Both the position numbers and the translations under genes were made by a program. Positions 40,047-51,180 of a stretch of DNA of 64,000 nucleotides are shown piece after piece. Source of the stretch: Hippasteria phrygiana (lineage: Eukaryota; Echinodermata; Asteroidea; Valvatida; Goniasteridae); the NCBI GenBank assembly GCA_037893225.1, contig JAZGUH010000023.1:693250-757249 (forward strand). The letters run 5' to 3'. Positions within the stretch are counted from its first letter, which is position 1. Every line of letters starts with the position of its first letter. Under the pieces are notes generated by a model that worked only from the letters and a program-made list of their open reading frames with translations, searched no databases and was not told the DNA's origin.

Positions 40047-42071
40047 AAAATGCCCCAAAATCAAACCCTATTTCTGCTGGAGTACTTACTTTACGGCCTA
40101 ATTTTGTGTCTTGATCCCTGCATTCCATGTTGTTAACCCAACTTCCATGAGTGGCATGTAGAAACACATGGACAGACTGAAAATAATCAATCATACAAAG
40201 CATACGTATTACTTCTACATGCTCCATGATGTAGGCCTAGTATTAAAACTTGAAAGTAGGAGTGGAAAGAGTTCCACAGCCGCAGCCAGCCACCATGTAT
40301 TTTCCCCTTCTTTAATAATTGGCTTATGACAACTACCCAAAATTGAACATGTGAAGAATAAGTGCCAATTTAGAAGGGCAACATTCACACATTTTTCTTG
40401 CCAACGAATATGCGACTTTTTCGGTCATGGCTTATAGACTTTGTGCACGAGGTTTTAGGTGGTGGACGGATTTATGGCTTATTCCTCCATTGGTAAACAC
40501 CATCATTTCTGTGGGCTTTAACGTTATTTCATTTGAGAGCATACATTTCTCAGAACATCGTCATTTTAGGGCGATTTTCCACACACAATTAATTAGTAAT
40601 AAAATGGAAGCTTGTAGGATATGTACTCACCAGAATTCAAGATGCGTGTTCACGAAGAGCATGGAGGAACGCGAAAGAGATAGAGGACGCGTTCCGCTTG
40701 AATTCATTTAATAAACTTTAATTAAGCGCGCATCCTCCCTCACGAAGAACTAGAGAGGGCGCTCTTTACATTACCGGGCACATCTGAAGCGATTCTCCGG
40801 GGTGAAATAAGGGCGTGTAAAGTCACACTCCGCGCGTCACTCCCGTACACCGAGGACTGCTTTTAAAAAGCGAAATATTTCACTGGTCGTCATTACTTTG
40901 CATGAAGTGTCCATTTTTAACGTTATTGCAAATCGAGGACGACCTCGATTTGCAACGCGTCCTCGAAGCGTGGCTTCCCAGTCACATAAACGAGCTCACT
41001 CTGCACCATTGACACGTACACCCACACACACACACACACGCACACACACACACACACACACCCACACATGAATGTCTGCAGCCAAGTGTACATTATTTTC
41101 CTGAGTGTGGCTATGGGATAACTCACCGTTATGAAGGATGAATTGTGCTGGATTTTCACACAATCTTTGTCCCCTCGTTTCTTCTCTGCCTCACTGAGTG
41201 GTCGGACCCAATAGAAATGAAAGAAAAACCATTATTTTATGATGCTTGAGCAAATGCGATTTACACCATGAAGCTATAGAGCCCACTGCACACACTTGCA
41301 TCTTGCTGCAAGTTGATGCACCGATGTGGTAGTATTAAAACCCTCCTATACTTATAACTATCACAGCCTATCAAAAACTATAAACACCAACACTCACAGT
41401 TTGTGTGTGTTTCAATCTGTCACTTGATAGGTTTTGATATTATAGGGTAGCTGACTCAATTTTGGCCTTGAGAACAGGAGGGTTATATACATGCGGACCT
41501 TTATGAACAATATAAACAGCAGTTTTCCAAGATTTACTTTTTGGGATTGGCTTTCTTTAACGGGTACCCGGTTACTCATACTTTGTTTTCCAATCGGTAC
41601 CCGATTCACATACTACCGGTAAATGTACAACCCTAAAACCAGCAATTAATGGGAAGAAATACTCCACGTACCAACATATTTGTCATATTTTTTAACCCAA
41701 ACAAATGTTCCTGTAATATTTTCGACAGTTGTCGAGAAAGTACAAATAATCTTGCTCGACAAAGAGGGGCGTAGACTAGGGTCCAATTTATTAGGAACAC
41801 TTGCGAGCAGTGTTTGGGAGGAAATTGAAAGTTTCACATATGACGAAATAGTTGTAAAACTGGAGCCTCAAATTGGACTTTATTTTTGTCTCTCAAAATC
41901 TGAATGAGACACCACCCACCTCAGTTGAGTACACACCGTTACTTACGCCATTCTTGACGACCAAATCGGGGAAAAATTAAAATTATAAGAAAATGCAATA
42001 CTGTGTATCGACCATTTTCACCCACGTGACCAGATAAATAATGCAACAACGTATGGACTGCCTTGTAGACG
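40047..42071. other. No gene recognised
   Basis: Contains an inverted pair GAATTCAAGATGCG/CGCTTGAATTC (about 40634-40704), a hairpin GAGGACGACCTC near 40935, and a CA microsatellite near 41018-41060. No splice-supported exon was recognised. Confidence 0.4.
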
Positions 42072-42409
42072 AGTCAATTTATGGGAAAAAACACCCTAAC
42101 CCCAAACAAATTACAACAAAAGGTTTTCCAACGGTTTTTAGTAGTATTTGACATCAGGAATAACATACTAAAAATCTAAGAAAATCAGAAGTCCGGAAAG
42201 CTGTTATTTTCAAAATGGCGTCCAAGATGGCCGCCTGTACCTAAAAATAGCCATAAATCATTAGTTATCCATCCTAGAGATGTAATTTTGGTGTCCACCC
42301 CCTAGTTTCAGGGGTCAAAAAATCCATTAAGACTACTTAAAATGTCCTTGAGTAATAAGAAAACCGAGAAATCTAAGATGGCGTCCAAAATGGCTGCCAA
42401 TTACACTAA

Positions 42410-42904
42410 CCCGAACAAAGATACTGACAATTTGGGAGACCGCCAACATAGGGCAAGATAGCTCAGTTGGTAGAGCGCCGGTACGGTAACCCGGAGGTCG
42501 CAGGTTCGAATCCCGCTCGTGCCAGTTTCTTTGTTCACTTTGAAATTATATTCAAATTTACCTAGTCAGTTTCCCTTGTGGATTGTTTGACGAATATAAG
42601 TAAAAAGTCGTATCCTCATTGAGTGGATCCCCACAATGTCGCTTCCCAGGTTGTATCGTAAAATTGGGTGTGATCCCTGGCTATACGGCATTCTGGGTTT
42701 ATGACTTCTGACTAGCGCCCACCCGAACAAAGATACTGACAATTTGGGAGACCGCCAACATAGGGCAAGATAGCTCAGTTGGTAGAGCGCCGGTACGGTA
42801 ACCCGGAGGTCGCAGGTTCGAATCCCGCCCGTGCCAGTTTCTTTGTTCACTTTGAAATTATATTCAAATTTACCTAGTCAGTTTCCCTTGTGGATTGTTT
42901 GACG
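42410..42904 (+). mobile_element. Dimeric tRNA-derived SINE with 11-bp target duplication
   Basis: Flanked by AATTACACTAA at 42399-42409 and 42905-42915. Two units, 312 bp and a truncated 183 bp, each start CCCGAACAAAG and contain a tRNA-like head (42452-42523 and 42764-42835) with A box TAGCTCAGTTGG and B box GGTTCGAATCC. The anticodon position reads GGT, Thr-like, but the stem has mismatches and position 33 is C, so it is a SINE promoter, not a functional tRNA. The tail (TTACCTAGTCAGTTTCCCTT) is unrelated to tRNA. The minus-strand frame across it is an artefact of the tRNA antisense. The matching right arm of the host foldback gives the empty site. Confidence 0.85.
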
Positions 42905-43705
42905 AATTACACTAATGGTTACAAGTCAAGAACTGCTTACATTATGGCTGTAATATTGATGTCTATCCCTCGGTTTTAGGGATTAGAAAATCTACTATGA
43001 CCAGTATAGGTGTCATTGAGTAAAGCTTGAGTAAGTAATGGTACACTATAACCCTTTCAATACCAAGGCATATTTTGTGACTGTGCTCTGGATACCACAC
43101 TCATGTACATGACATGTCCAGTTCTTTACCAGACACTTTTGGCCAAGTTTTAGTGTATAGCGCCCTCACAAGGCAATGTAATGAAAGGCTATTCGTCTTT
43201 GAAGTGTTGTGGAATCCTGAGGTTCATTGAGAAACAGCACCCCAACCTAACTAATTGAATGAGAACTAAAATATTGCTCTTTGAAAAGAGATTTATTTTG
43301 AGGGGTGGTTCATAAATCCCCAACTCTCAAGGATTGTTGTGATAATTGCACAAACTTGAACAAATTAGTAACGTTTGGATGCAGTTAAGAGGGCATTTCT
43401 CAAACCCTGGCTTGGGCTCGGGCTTCACGTAATTTTGTCCCCAGATTAGGCAAGATCTTGAATAGTTTTGGCTACATGTACATGTACAAATGTATATAAA
43501 CGTTTGATGTTTTTAATGCAAGCAACAAGCAACATTTATTTCCTCTTCATGGTAATTCACAACAGATATAAAAGAATACAAATAAGAAAATCAAGTCAAG
43601 AAGATCTTATAGAGGCAAAACGTAAAAAGCGACAGCTTGTGTAAGGCATACCAGACATAACAAAACACATTAAAAAAAAAAAAGTAAAGATTTAGAAACA
43701 TAAGT

Positions 43706-43999
43706 TATCGCCAGTGCTGCGCGCCGTGCCACAGTACATCAAAATGGATCAACAGAACGTACTTCAACCAGATGCGACTGGAAATACGACTGGTGAACAC
43801 AGTCCGCCATTTTGTGGAGTCAAAAATTTGGTTCTACAAAATGGCGGACTGCTATTTGTCACGAAATTAAACAAAAACCACGCAATTTGAAGGGATAGTT
43901 ATGTGAATCTTTATATTCTACTTAAAAAAAAGCTTCCCAACCATATCCATTTCAGTTTTATAGCCCAAATCGCAAAATCCAAAGCAATGTGTACCTTTA
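43706..43999 (+). repeat. Truncated copy of the AGGGACACATTGC MITE
   Basis: From GCGCGCCGTGCCACAGTACA to CAAAGCAATGTGTACCTTTAA it matches about 290 bp of the right part of the MITE at 17714-18327 with few changes, showing recent common origin. The left half is missing. Confidence 0.8.
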
Positions 44000-44432
44000 A
44001 ACACCAACAGGTATGTTGTAGATAGAGGGCAGGGTTTAGATTTTGTGTGTGGGAGGGAATTATCGGGGTACCAAAAAAGAAAGAACAAATATACACTCTG
44101 AAAATATTGGGGGTGTGGGGGGGGGTGTAAATTCCCCTTACCCACTCCCCCCCCCCCCCACCCCCCGCTGGATACGCCTATGTAAGGGTGGGGTTAAGGT
44201 TAGGGTTAGGGTTTAGGTGTATCTGAATACACTTGTTCATTCCGACATGGTTCATTGGCCCTATGGGTCGTGTACTGATCTGAATGAATAGTGGGTTGCT
44301 TCTGCTTGAACTAATTTTTCAACCTAAAACTAGTGTATGAAAAGTCGAAAAGAACACACACCATTATTTGCTGCAGAGTGTCACATGGGCGGCTTGTACT
44401 AGTACAAATGTTTATCATTTTTGATGCCATCC

Positions 44433-44735
44433 TCCTCGGGGACGGGTCATGGGTCCTACGGGTCATTGGTGCTACGGGTCATTGGTCATACGTTTCATCG
44501 GTCTTACATGTCGGATCGTTAGTCCTATTTCCATCTGCTTTGAAAGACGACTGGTTAATTAGGGTTAAGTTCATTCAGGTAAAGGAGTTAGGCTTAGGGC
44601 TAGAGTATGTCTGAATACAATTCACTAGTCTATTCTCATGGGTCGTTGGTCCTACGGTTCACAGACTGTAGGACCATGCAGCGACCCGTAGGAACAATGA
44701 ACCATAGGACTAACGACCCCCAGGACCCGTAACTT
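44433..44735. repeat. Diffuse repeats of GGGTCATTGGTCCTACG-like motif
   Basis: CTACGGGTCATTGGT and variants recur near 44456-44510, then occur inverted (ACCCGTAGGAACAATGAACC, CCATAGGACTAACGACCC) near 44680-44730. It may form the inner part of the foldback. Preceded by a short GGTTAGGGTTAGGG stretch near 44200, too short to be a telomere relic. Confidence 0.45.
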
Positions 44736-45507
44736 GTTACTTTTAAATTTATTAATAACCTGATTAGCCAACTCTATGATAATATGAATGTTCATTGTGC
44801 AGTTTTGACTTCCCAGCCATTTTAGTGTAATGGCGGCCATCTTGGATGCTATAATGGCTGCCATCTTGGATGCCATCTTGATTCTAATGCTACCTAATTA
44901 CTTAATGACAATTTTACTTGTATCAATGAATTTCCTGACCTCAAAAACATACTTTTAAACTAAACAATGACATCTCTATTGTGAATTATAGTAATTCACT
45001 TCCGGTCATTTTAGTAAAGCAATTTTTGATTTTTAGGTTTCCTGACTGCTGAAGGACATTTTAACTTGTCCTAATGGATTTCTTGACCCCCAAAAACCAG
45101 GTGATAGACACCATAATTACATCTTTAGGATGGATAATAAATGATTTATGACTATTTTTAGGTAATGGCGGCCATCTTGGACGCCATTTTTAAAATAACA
45201 GCTTTCCGGAAGTCTGATTTTCTTAGATATTTAGTATGTTATTCCTGATGTCAAATACTACCAAAAACCGTTGAAAAACCTTTTGTTGCAATTTTTTAGG
45301 GTAAAACTGTATATTGACCCGACTATAATTGTAGTGATCACAGTACATGTACAGTATGGGGCAGGTTAAACCACGTGGCACGCTTGACTGGTTGGTTTAT
45401 TCCAATAAGTACTATTCAAATTATCATAATGGCGATTGTGTAGTAGGCCCCAGGCCTGTTCTACTTTTAGGTTATTGGAATTAATTGCCAGGTATGCCGT
45501 AGCATAG

Positions 45508-46034
45508 GCGGATCCAGGATTTTTGCAAAGGGGGATCCAACTTTAAAAGTGGGGGGGGGGGGGGACATACTGTTCTCCAAACTAATGCAAGCGCAAAGCG
45601 TGAAGCCCTTACGGCGTGGGGTTCGGGGCTTAAGGGCCCCTAAAAAATTTGGATTCTAGATGCCCTGCGGTGCGATCTGAGGCAATTTCTGACCACTTTA
45701 ACAAAAGATCATCATTATTAAACATCATTTTCGAGTTTGAAGTAATTGAATCAACTATTCTGAGCTAATGAATCAAATATAGGCTACAATTTTTATTCTG
45801 GGACGAAAAAACGATATGATATCCCCCCACTTTAATAAGTATGTGTTTGTGTTTGTATGTTTTTCCAAAATTATTTCCGAGTTTAGGTCAGGTCCCCCCC
45901 CAAAAAAAAGCGTTAATAAAAAAATAAAAAATAAAAATTAATTAAAAAGAAAAAAAAAAAAAAAGGGGGGTCCAGACCCCCTGGACCCCCCCCCCCTGGA
46001 CCCCCCCCCCCTCCCCCCTGGATCCGCCCTTGAG
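45508..46034. mobile_element. hAT-like MITE, GGCGGATCCAGG termini
   Basis: GGCGGATCCAGGATTTTTGC at the left and CCCTGGATCCGCC at the right are inverted. The interior holds long G and C runs and an A-rich stretch. GGGGCGGATC-type ends recur at 63101-63311 and once near 52260. hAT assignment is tentative, from CAGNGGCGGATC-like termini. Confidence 0.6.
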
Positions 46035-46380
46035 TAGATAAAAGGCAGGGTTTTAGTTTTTGAGGGAAATTTTGGGGTAAGATGGCAAAACGCACAGTAA
46101 ACATGCAAAACCACGTTGATTCACATGCTGTAAAAAGTGCGTTAGAAAACTGCATTTTTTACCGGAATAAACTATTCAAAATTACAACAACAAAAATGTC
46201 GATAGAATTAATCGAAGTCTGTTTTGGGTTGAAAAAGTCATTTTGCCATGAGAAAAAATACCCTTGACTCTAATTTGATCAAAACTATAGAGGGGCCCTG
46301 CACTACACAATCGCCACCATATACTACAGTAGGCGGTCCAATATGGACTGGTGACGTCATGTGAAAAGGGTATACGTCAA

Positions 46381-47583
46381 CTATAAAAAAGTCAATGGTC
46401 TAACCTTCGCTTCAACGCTCGTCTGCTTCTGCACGACTTTCTCCTCTGTCTTCAAAGTCTTGTTGTCAGCGGCCAGTTCTTGGGATGTTTTCAATGGCGG
46501 GCTTTCGCGTTTGGGAATCTCCAGCATTTCTACCAGTTCCAGTGGAGAATTGGCGGCGGCTGGTTGGCGGCGGCGGCGTTGGCGGCGGAGACGACGACGA
46601 CGACGACGACGCAGAGAGTGGAGGAGATAGTGAAGAGCGCGGATGAGGAAGGGGAACGCTTTCCATATGTTGGCTCGGTAGTCCTCGTTAGTCATGCTAT
46701 ACACGATCGGGTTTATGGAACTGTTAATCACAGCCAAAAGATTTGTAATCTGTGATATGTCGAGTACCGCCCACAAGAAGAACGTGAAATGTCGATGTCC
46801 ATGAAACTCAATCGACATCCCAATTAACCCTATTATACCCCACATGGCGTGCATGGAGCTTAGAAAAAAGAACACAGCAGTGTTGATCACCAGCATGCGG
46901 AGAACCTTCCAATGTAGCCGCTTATTCTTCGGTGAAATAGTCACTTGACGGCGAACTTGTAGGACAATGTAGATATACGAACCTAGAGTCGCTGCTAAAT
47001 TGCATGCAATGAAAGGTAAATAACAAATTAGCCAGTAATAATAGAAGTTGCTGCCAGGCTGCAGTCCGTAAATGATACCCGCGGCAACTGCAAGAATCCA
47101 GATACCAACCGATATCTTGTGCGCTCTAATCTTTCGAGATTGAGCTCGAAACTCGATTGGACTGAATACGGCACGAAATCTCTCAACTGCAATGGCGGTC
47201 ACAATACAGTAAGAGGCCGTACGCAATGAGCAAGCAGCACCCAGACGAGCCGAGTGCCACCCCGATCCGTAAACCACTGTAACCCACGCTGCCGATAACT
47301 TCAAAGTGAGGATAGAGGTGTCAACCACAGCCAGATTGCACAGGTAGACGTTCATGTTGGTGCGCATGGATTTCACCCGAGCCACTGCAGTCAGAAAGAT
47401 GAAGTTCAATAGAAGACCGATTGGTACGATTACTGTAACGGGGAACCTGAACAAGTCAAAGTGTTCTCTCTCTTGAGCTTGTAGAACATCCATTATATCC
47501 ACTGACTGGCTCTCGTCGGCTGTCAGTCCGTCGCTGTCTGTAACTCCTTGACTCATCTCAGCCGAGTATGCATTCATCTCCAT
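46381..47583 (-). CDS. Class A (rhodopsin-like) G-protein-coupled receptor
   Basis: An uninterrupted 400-codon frame in one exon. An acidic N-terminus of about 45 residues precedes TM1 (FRFPVTVIVPIGLLLNFIFL with the conserved Asn), TM2 (MNVYLCNLAVVDTSILTLKL, with Leu-Ala-x-x-Asp), Cys in GAACSLRTAS before TM3, the TM3 end ERFRAVFSPI in place of DRY, TM4 (ISVGIWILAVAAGIIYGL), TM5, TM6 (VLRMLVINTAVFFFLSSMHA; the usual CWxP is absent) and TM7 with NSSINPIVYSMTNEDYR (NPxxY). The tail holds an Arg-rich run. The ligand cannot be inferred; the pattern resembles invertebrate orphan and peptide receptors. It acts at the plasma membrane through G proteins if functional. The start is the first of two Met codons two residues apart. 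Confidence 0.88.
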   Translation of the reverse strand: MEMNAYSAEMSQGVTDSDGLTADESQSVDIMDVLQAQEREHFDLFRFPVTVIVPIGLLLNFIFLTAVARVKSMRTNMNVYLCNLAVVDTSILTLKLSAAWVTVVYGSGWHSARLGAACSLRTASYCIVTAIAVERFRAVFSPIEFRAQSRKIRAHKISVGIWILAVAAGIIYGLQPGSNFYYYWLICYLPFIACNLAATLGSYIYIVLQVRRQVTISPKNKRLHWKVLRMLVINTAVFFFLSSMHAMWGIIGLIGMSIEFHGHRHFTFFLWAVLDISQITNLLAVINSSINPIVYSMTNEDYRANIWKAFPFLIRALHYLLHSLRRRRRRRLRRQRRRRQPAAANSPLELVEMLEIPKRESPPLKTSQELAADNKTLKTEEKVVQKQTSVEAKVRPLTFL

Positions 47584-48198
47584 CTCTGTGGCCGGTGATC
47601 GGGGATACTGTGCACTGCACTAATCGTTGATAAAGAAATATAGTAAGTTACAGTTCTATTTTCACGAACTTTACCGGCGTTGATGTCACAATCTTCTCCC
47701 TCTGGTCGCAGTCTCCGATTTTGACGAAGACAGCGCTCTAAAGCCGCTTTTTATTTCAAATTCGACATGAAACGAAACCAAACCAAACCAAACCAAACCA
47801 AACCAAACGGAACGCAACGCAACGAAACAAAAACCAACATAAACCTAATGCATTAACAGCATCCCCGATTTTTTTTGGTTTGGTATATAAATCAACACGT
47901 TCATTTGTATCCTTAAAAACAAGTACCAAGTGGTTCAGCCCACGGCGGGTATACGCGTTAAAACTTCACTCGGTCCACGAACCGTACAACCGCGAATTTT
48001 ACAATGCAATGGGGCGTGATCTAATATGCAGATTAGACGTAAAACACCGGTTCCCGACTCATATCATTAGCAAAGCCGTGATACACGCGTGGCATGGAAA
48101 CATAATATACCCGAGTAAACTGTCCACCCACCATCATGACCATCCATCCAACCATCCAACCATCCAACCAACCAACCAACCAACCCCTTACAAAAATG
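47584..48198. other. Upstream flank of the GPCR with simple repeats
   Basis: (CCAAA)n near 47768-47812 and (CCAN)n/(CCAA)n near 48125-48187. No promoter motif can be called. The 5' UTR of the GPCR should lie just right of 47583. Confidence 0.5.
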
Positions 48199-48420
48199 TC
48201 CTGTGGTATTATACCACAAAAATACCACAGGAAATTACCACAAGAAATACTTGTTGTTTTTTGGAACATTTTTACCGCAGGAAGGCTGTGGTAATTCCTG
48301 TGGTAATATTCTTGTGGTAATAATCCCTACTCTTGTACTTGTAGTTGTACTTGTAATATTCTATTTGTTGTAACATTCTTGTGGTAAAATGTATTCATCC
48401 TGCGGTAATATTCCAATGAA
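48199..48420. repeat. Cluster of TGTGGTAAT motifs in both orientations
   Basis: Eight TGTGGT/ACCACA cores lie within about 190 bp, several as CTTGTGGTAATATTC or CCTGTGGTAAT. Pairs such as CCTGTGGTATTATACCACA make local hairpins. Consistent with a small foldback or with a motif array. Confidence 0.6.
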
Positions 48421-49851
48421 ATATACTGGTACACTCGGAATTTAATACAGTTTTGACAAACAATGAAATTCAACTCCTCTTTGAAACTTTATGAAGGACT
48501 CTTGTAGATCTGCCCATCAATGAAACTTGGTAGGTAGTCAGTTCCAATCACGGCATCCCCTTGTAGATAATCAGCTGTAACTGGTCCTCTTCAAGTGAAG
48601 TACACCCCTGTAATTGTATAAGGAAAAAACACAAAATACGAACAATAAGTTTCTGTACAGGAACATTAGTCTGTGATGTACAAAACAATTTTATAACTTT
48701 TGGTACAGTTCAGATTTACTTTAACAAGTCTAAAACTATTACCCCCTAGGGTGCACGCCAAATCATATTAAAATTTGAGGATTTGAGACTTTTAGTGTTC
48801 AGTACATTTTGCATCGTGTTTGAAACTATTAGTTTTTGTTTTTAGCAGTACAGTCGCACACATACATTGTACACGAACCAGCGGAATGTCCCTTATTGCC
48901 CTGAAATCCCCCGATAAGCGGACAAAATAGGTCTCGGTTTAATAACACGGCCAGAATGCAGTGAACCTTTTTAAAGCTGCCAGAAAAATAAGGCAAAATA
49001 AACAAAAACAACCGGCCCTCGAGCATTGTCGAGTGCCATGTTTGACTTTGTGCCCAATTTCCGGCATCGCCATTTTGACATCAAATTTCAAGACAGACTT
49101 TGTCGAAATATTCAACTAATTGAATCATGAAAGAATAGGTAATCAGCATGATCAGGGAGAGAGTTAATAAGTCAACACTGCTTAAATTAACTAAGGCTAC
49201 CCATTCATATGCATGTACCGTATGATGTACGTACACATATGTGTACAGTGAGTAATGACAGTGCAAAAATGGGGGCACTGCATGTAGGCCAAAAATAACT
49301 TCAAATTTCACGAAAATTACTTTAATTATAACCATTTAAACTCACCAGTAGGCCCTACTGCAGTAAACTCTCTCATGTCACTCAGGAGAAAGTAATATGT
49401 TCCAGGACAGTTGAGATTTTGGCTCAGATACGACAAATAATTGTAGCCTTGTCTTGTCTTGAAACTTCTTGTTCAAATCTTACCGCCTAAGTACTGACTG
49501 CTTAACATCGATATTCCTACGCATGAAATGCACAACTGCCTCCATTATCCCGTGATTTTGGTAAAACATTTATCATCAAAGTAATCTTGTTTTCATTCTA
49601 AACATTAATCTAGCATTTTTATCACTCTTCATTGTATGAATGTCCAAATTCTGCACTTAGGTGAGGGACTAGTTTGTGCCGCTTTACACACCTTTTCCTA
49701 CGCGCTCATGGTGGCTTGGATTGTACATTGCATGCATGCAGTGGACGTCCATGACGACGTGTGCTATGAGCACAATGTACGAATTTTTCAACAAACTTGA
49801 ATCCTCGATCCTGATTGGTCGATCCGTGGCAGCTGAGAGCGTGATAATATA
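48421..49851. other. No gene recognised
   Basis: AT-rich. Holds a diverged copy of the 66-bp AACCCTAAC family (48739-48799). No splice-supported exon was recognised. Confidence 0.4.
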
Positions 49852-50035
49852 CAAATAATAAGGGGATAAAAGTGTGATGACCCGGTCTTTACACGTCAAT
49901 AATAACCGAGGAGGGGCGTGACCGCTGTTAATGGACCGAGCCGAAGGCGAGGTCCATTAACAGCGGTCACGACCCTTCGAGGTTATTATTGACTGTAAAG
50001 ACCGGGTCATCACACTTTTATCCCCTTATTATTTG
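49852..50035. mobile_element. Hairpin MITE of 184 bp
   Basis: CAAATAATAAGGGGATAAAA and TTTTATCCCCTTATTATTTG are perfect inverse ends. Pairing continues along almost the full length through GTGTGATGACCCGGTCTTTA, AATAATAACC and GACCGCTGTTAATGGACC. The same hairpin is part of the larger elements at 6598-7157 and 60645-61575. Confidence 0.85.
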
Positions 50036-50066
50036 TTGTTCCTGCGTGTCTTGCAAATTCCTCTAA

Positions 50067-50186
50067 TCATTTGATTGCATATTTCATTTGTCTCTTTGTG
50101 TTAGCAGCGTCAGCATCGCCTACGAGTTCCAATATTTCGTCGTCTGTTAGAACAAACCGCGGCAGTTCGGGAAACTCGGCCGCCAT
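50067..50186 (-). pseudogene. Possible Crypton-type N-terminal fragment
   Basis: ACAACATGGCGG gives a strong initiation context for MAAEFPELPRFVLTDDEILE then LVGDADAANTKRQMKYAIK and a stop. A start-proximal acidic helix followed by NTKR is reminiscent of the N-terminal region of Crypton/DUF3504-type tyrosine-recombinase-like proteins. After the stop LEEFARHAG continues in frame, and a hairpin MITE lies 31 bp further on. Only the fragment is visible; identity is uncertain. Confidence 0.35.
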
Positions 50187-50539
50187 GTTGTGTGAATGAC
50201 ACCCCAATTGCAGCGCCACCAATAGTGACCGTGAAATTAGGGAAGTTCTTTTGGTTCCATCAATGCGCGCGCACCGTTTGATAGAACCATTTGATAGAAC
50301 GTTTTGGGTGGTGCGGGTTCGCGTCGTGTGATGGGTCGAATAATTCAATGCACGTGATCGACGATCCACCAATCGGATGGCGGGGATTTATTCAGGTGTT
50401 GTATAAAAACCCATAGGCCTATCACACGGCCCATATACACACTCCGAATTGCGCTGTTCTAATTCCGCGAATTGCGCGATACGCAAAACGCAGTGCTGCA
50501 CAATCCATTGGTAATTCAAAAGCTGCGCGTTTGCGTCTA

Positions 50540-51180
50540 ATGTGGATCGTCACGTCTGTTTCGGCGCACACTTGTTACGTTTTCCAGATAGCTCCTGTTT
50601 CTCCTTCTGGATCTCGATAGTGCTGGCTGTTAATGATGTGTGCGCGCGCACAGCACCGTGCGTGTTCCATCTTTACTGCGCGTCAAGTTTGCTTGAAGAT
50701 AAATTCGTTATCCCATGCACTCGCGCTCGTGGAACACGGAATAATGTAGTGCGTCCGTGTCCCATATTCCTTCGGCCTAGTCTTGCTTCCCCAGTATACA
50801 CACAATCCCAGCAAATACTACTTAAGGAGCTGCCGCATCGGCAAACCTCCTCATTCTCCTGACGAAGATTAGAGCAGGCTAATCGAAACGTTGAGAACAA
50901 CCCGAGAAGTCCCCATGGTTCTCCCTGAACCATATTTCTCATTTATGGACAGTAGAGAAAACGAGTTGCACGAACAAGGGTTCTTTTTCAGAAGGCCTCC
51001 CATTGGTTTTGTACACGATTTTCAATCGCGGACGTTAGGTCAAACGTGGACCCCTTTGTCTACGCCCGAATTATTTTGTTCTAGGTCCACGATTGCCGGC
51101 ATATACAAACTCTACCCACCCACCCACCCATCCATCCAACCCACCCACCCACCCGCCCGCCTCCCGGCACCCGCCCTCCT
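50540..51180. repeat. Retroelement-tail-like debris plus AATCGTGGAC MITE copy
   Basis: CTCCTGACGAAGATTAGAGC followed by GGCTAATCGAAACGTTGAG (about 50855-50900) resembles the conserved 3' region of Penelope-like elements and is related to 31208-31250. From about 50985 to 51096 lies a copy of the MITE seen at 34690. A (CCCA)n-rich stretch follows to about 51170. Confidence 0.5.

Larger units (their letters stand above)
42072..45322. mobile_element. Foldback element of about 3.25 kb with ATGGCGGCC motifs
   Basis: AACAAAAGGTTTTCCAACGG on the left faces CCGTTGAAAAACCTTTTGTT on the right. Pairing continues through CAGAAGTCCGGAAAGCTGTT versus AACAGCTTTCCGGAAGTCTG and through several CAAGATGGCCGCC/GGCGGCCATCTTG sites. 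The left arm was later invaded by a SINE dimer (42410-42904), and the middle holds a truncated MITE (43706-43999). Its layout resembles the 4.1-kb foldback at 28274, but the arms are not obviously the same family. Confidence 0.7.

Noticed and set aside
42452..42835. Two tRNA-Thr-like sequences as functional tRNA genes
   Set aside because: Mismatched acceptor and anticodon stems, C at position 33, and both are heads of one SINE dimer with a target duplication.
42566..42850. 94-codon minus-strand frame with GGIRTCDLRV
   Set aside because: It is the antisense of the SINE tRNA head, a well-known artefact.
44190..44215. Interstitial telomere repeat (TTAGGG)
   Set aside because: Only two to three imperfect units in a motif-rich stretch.
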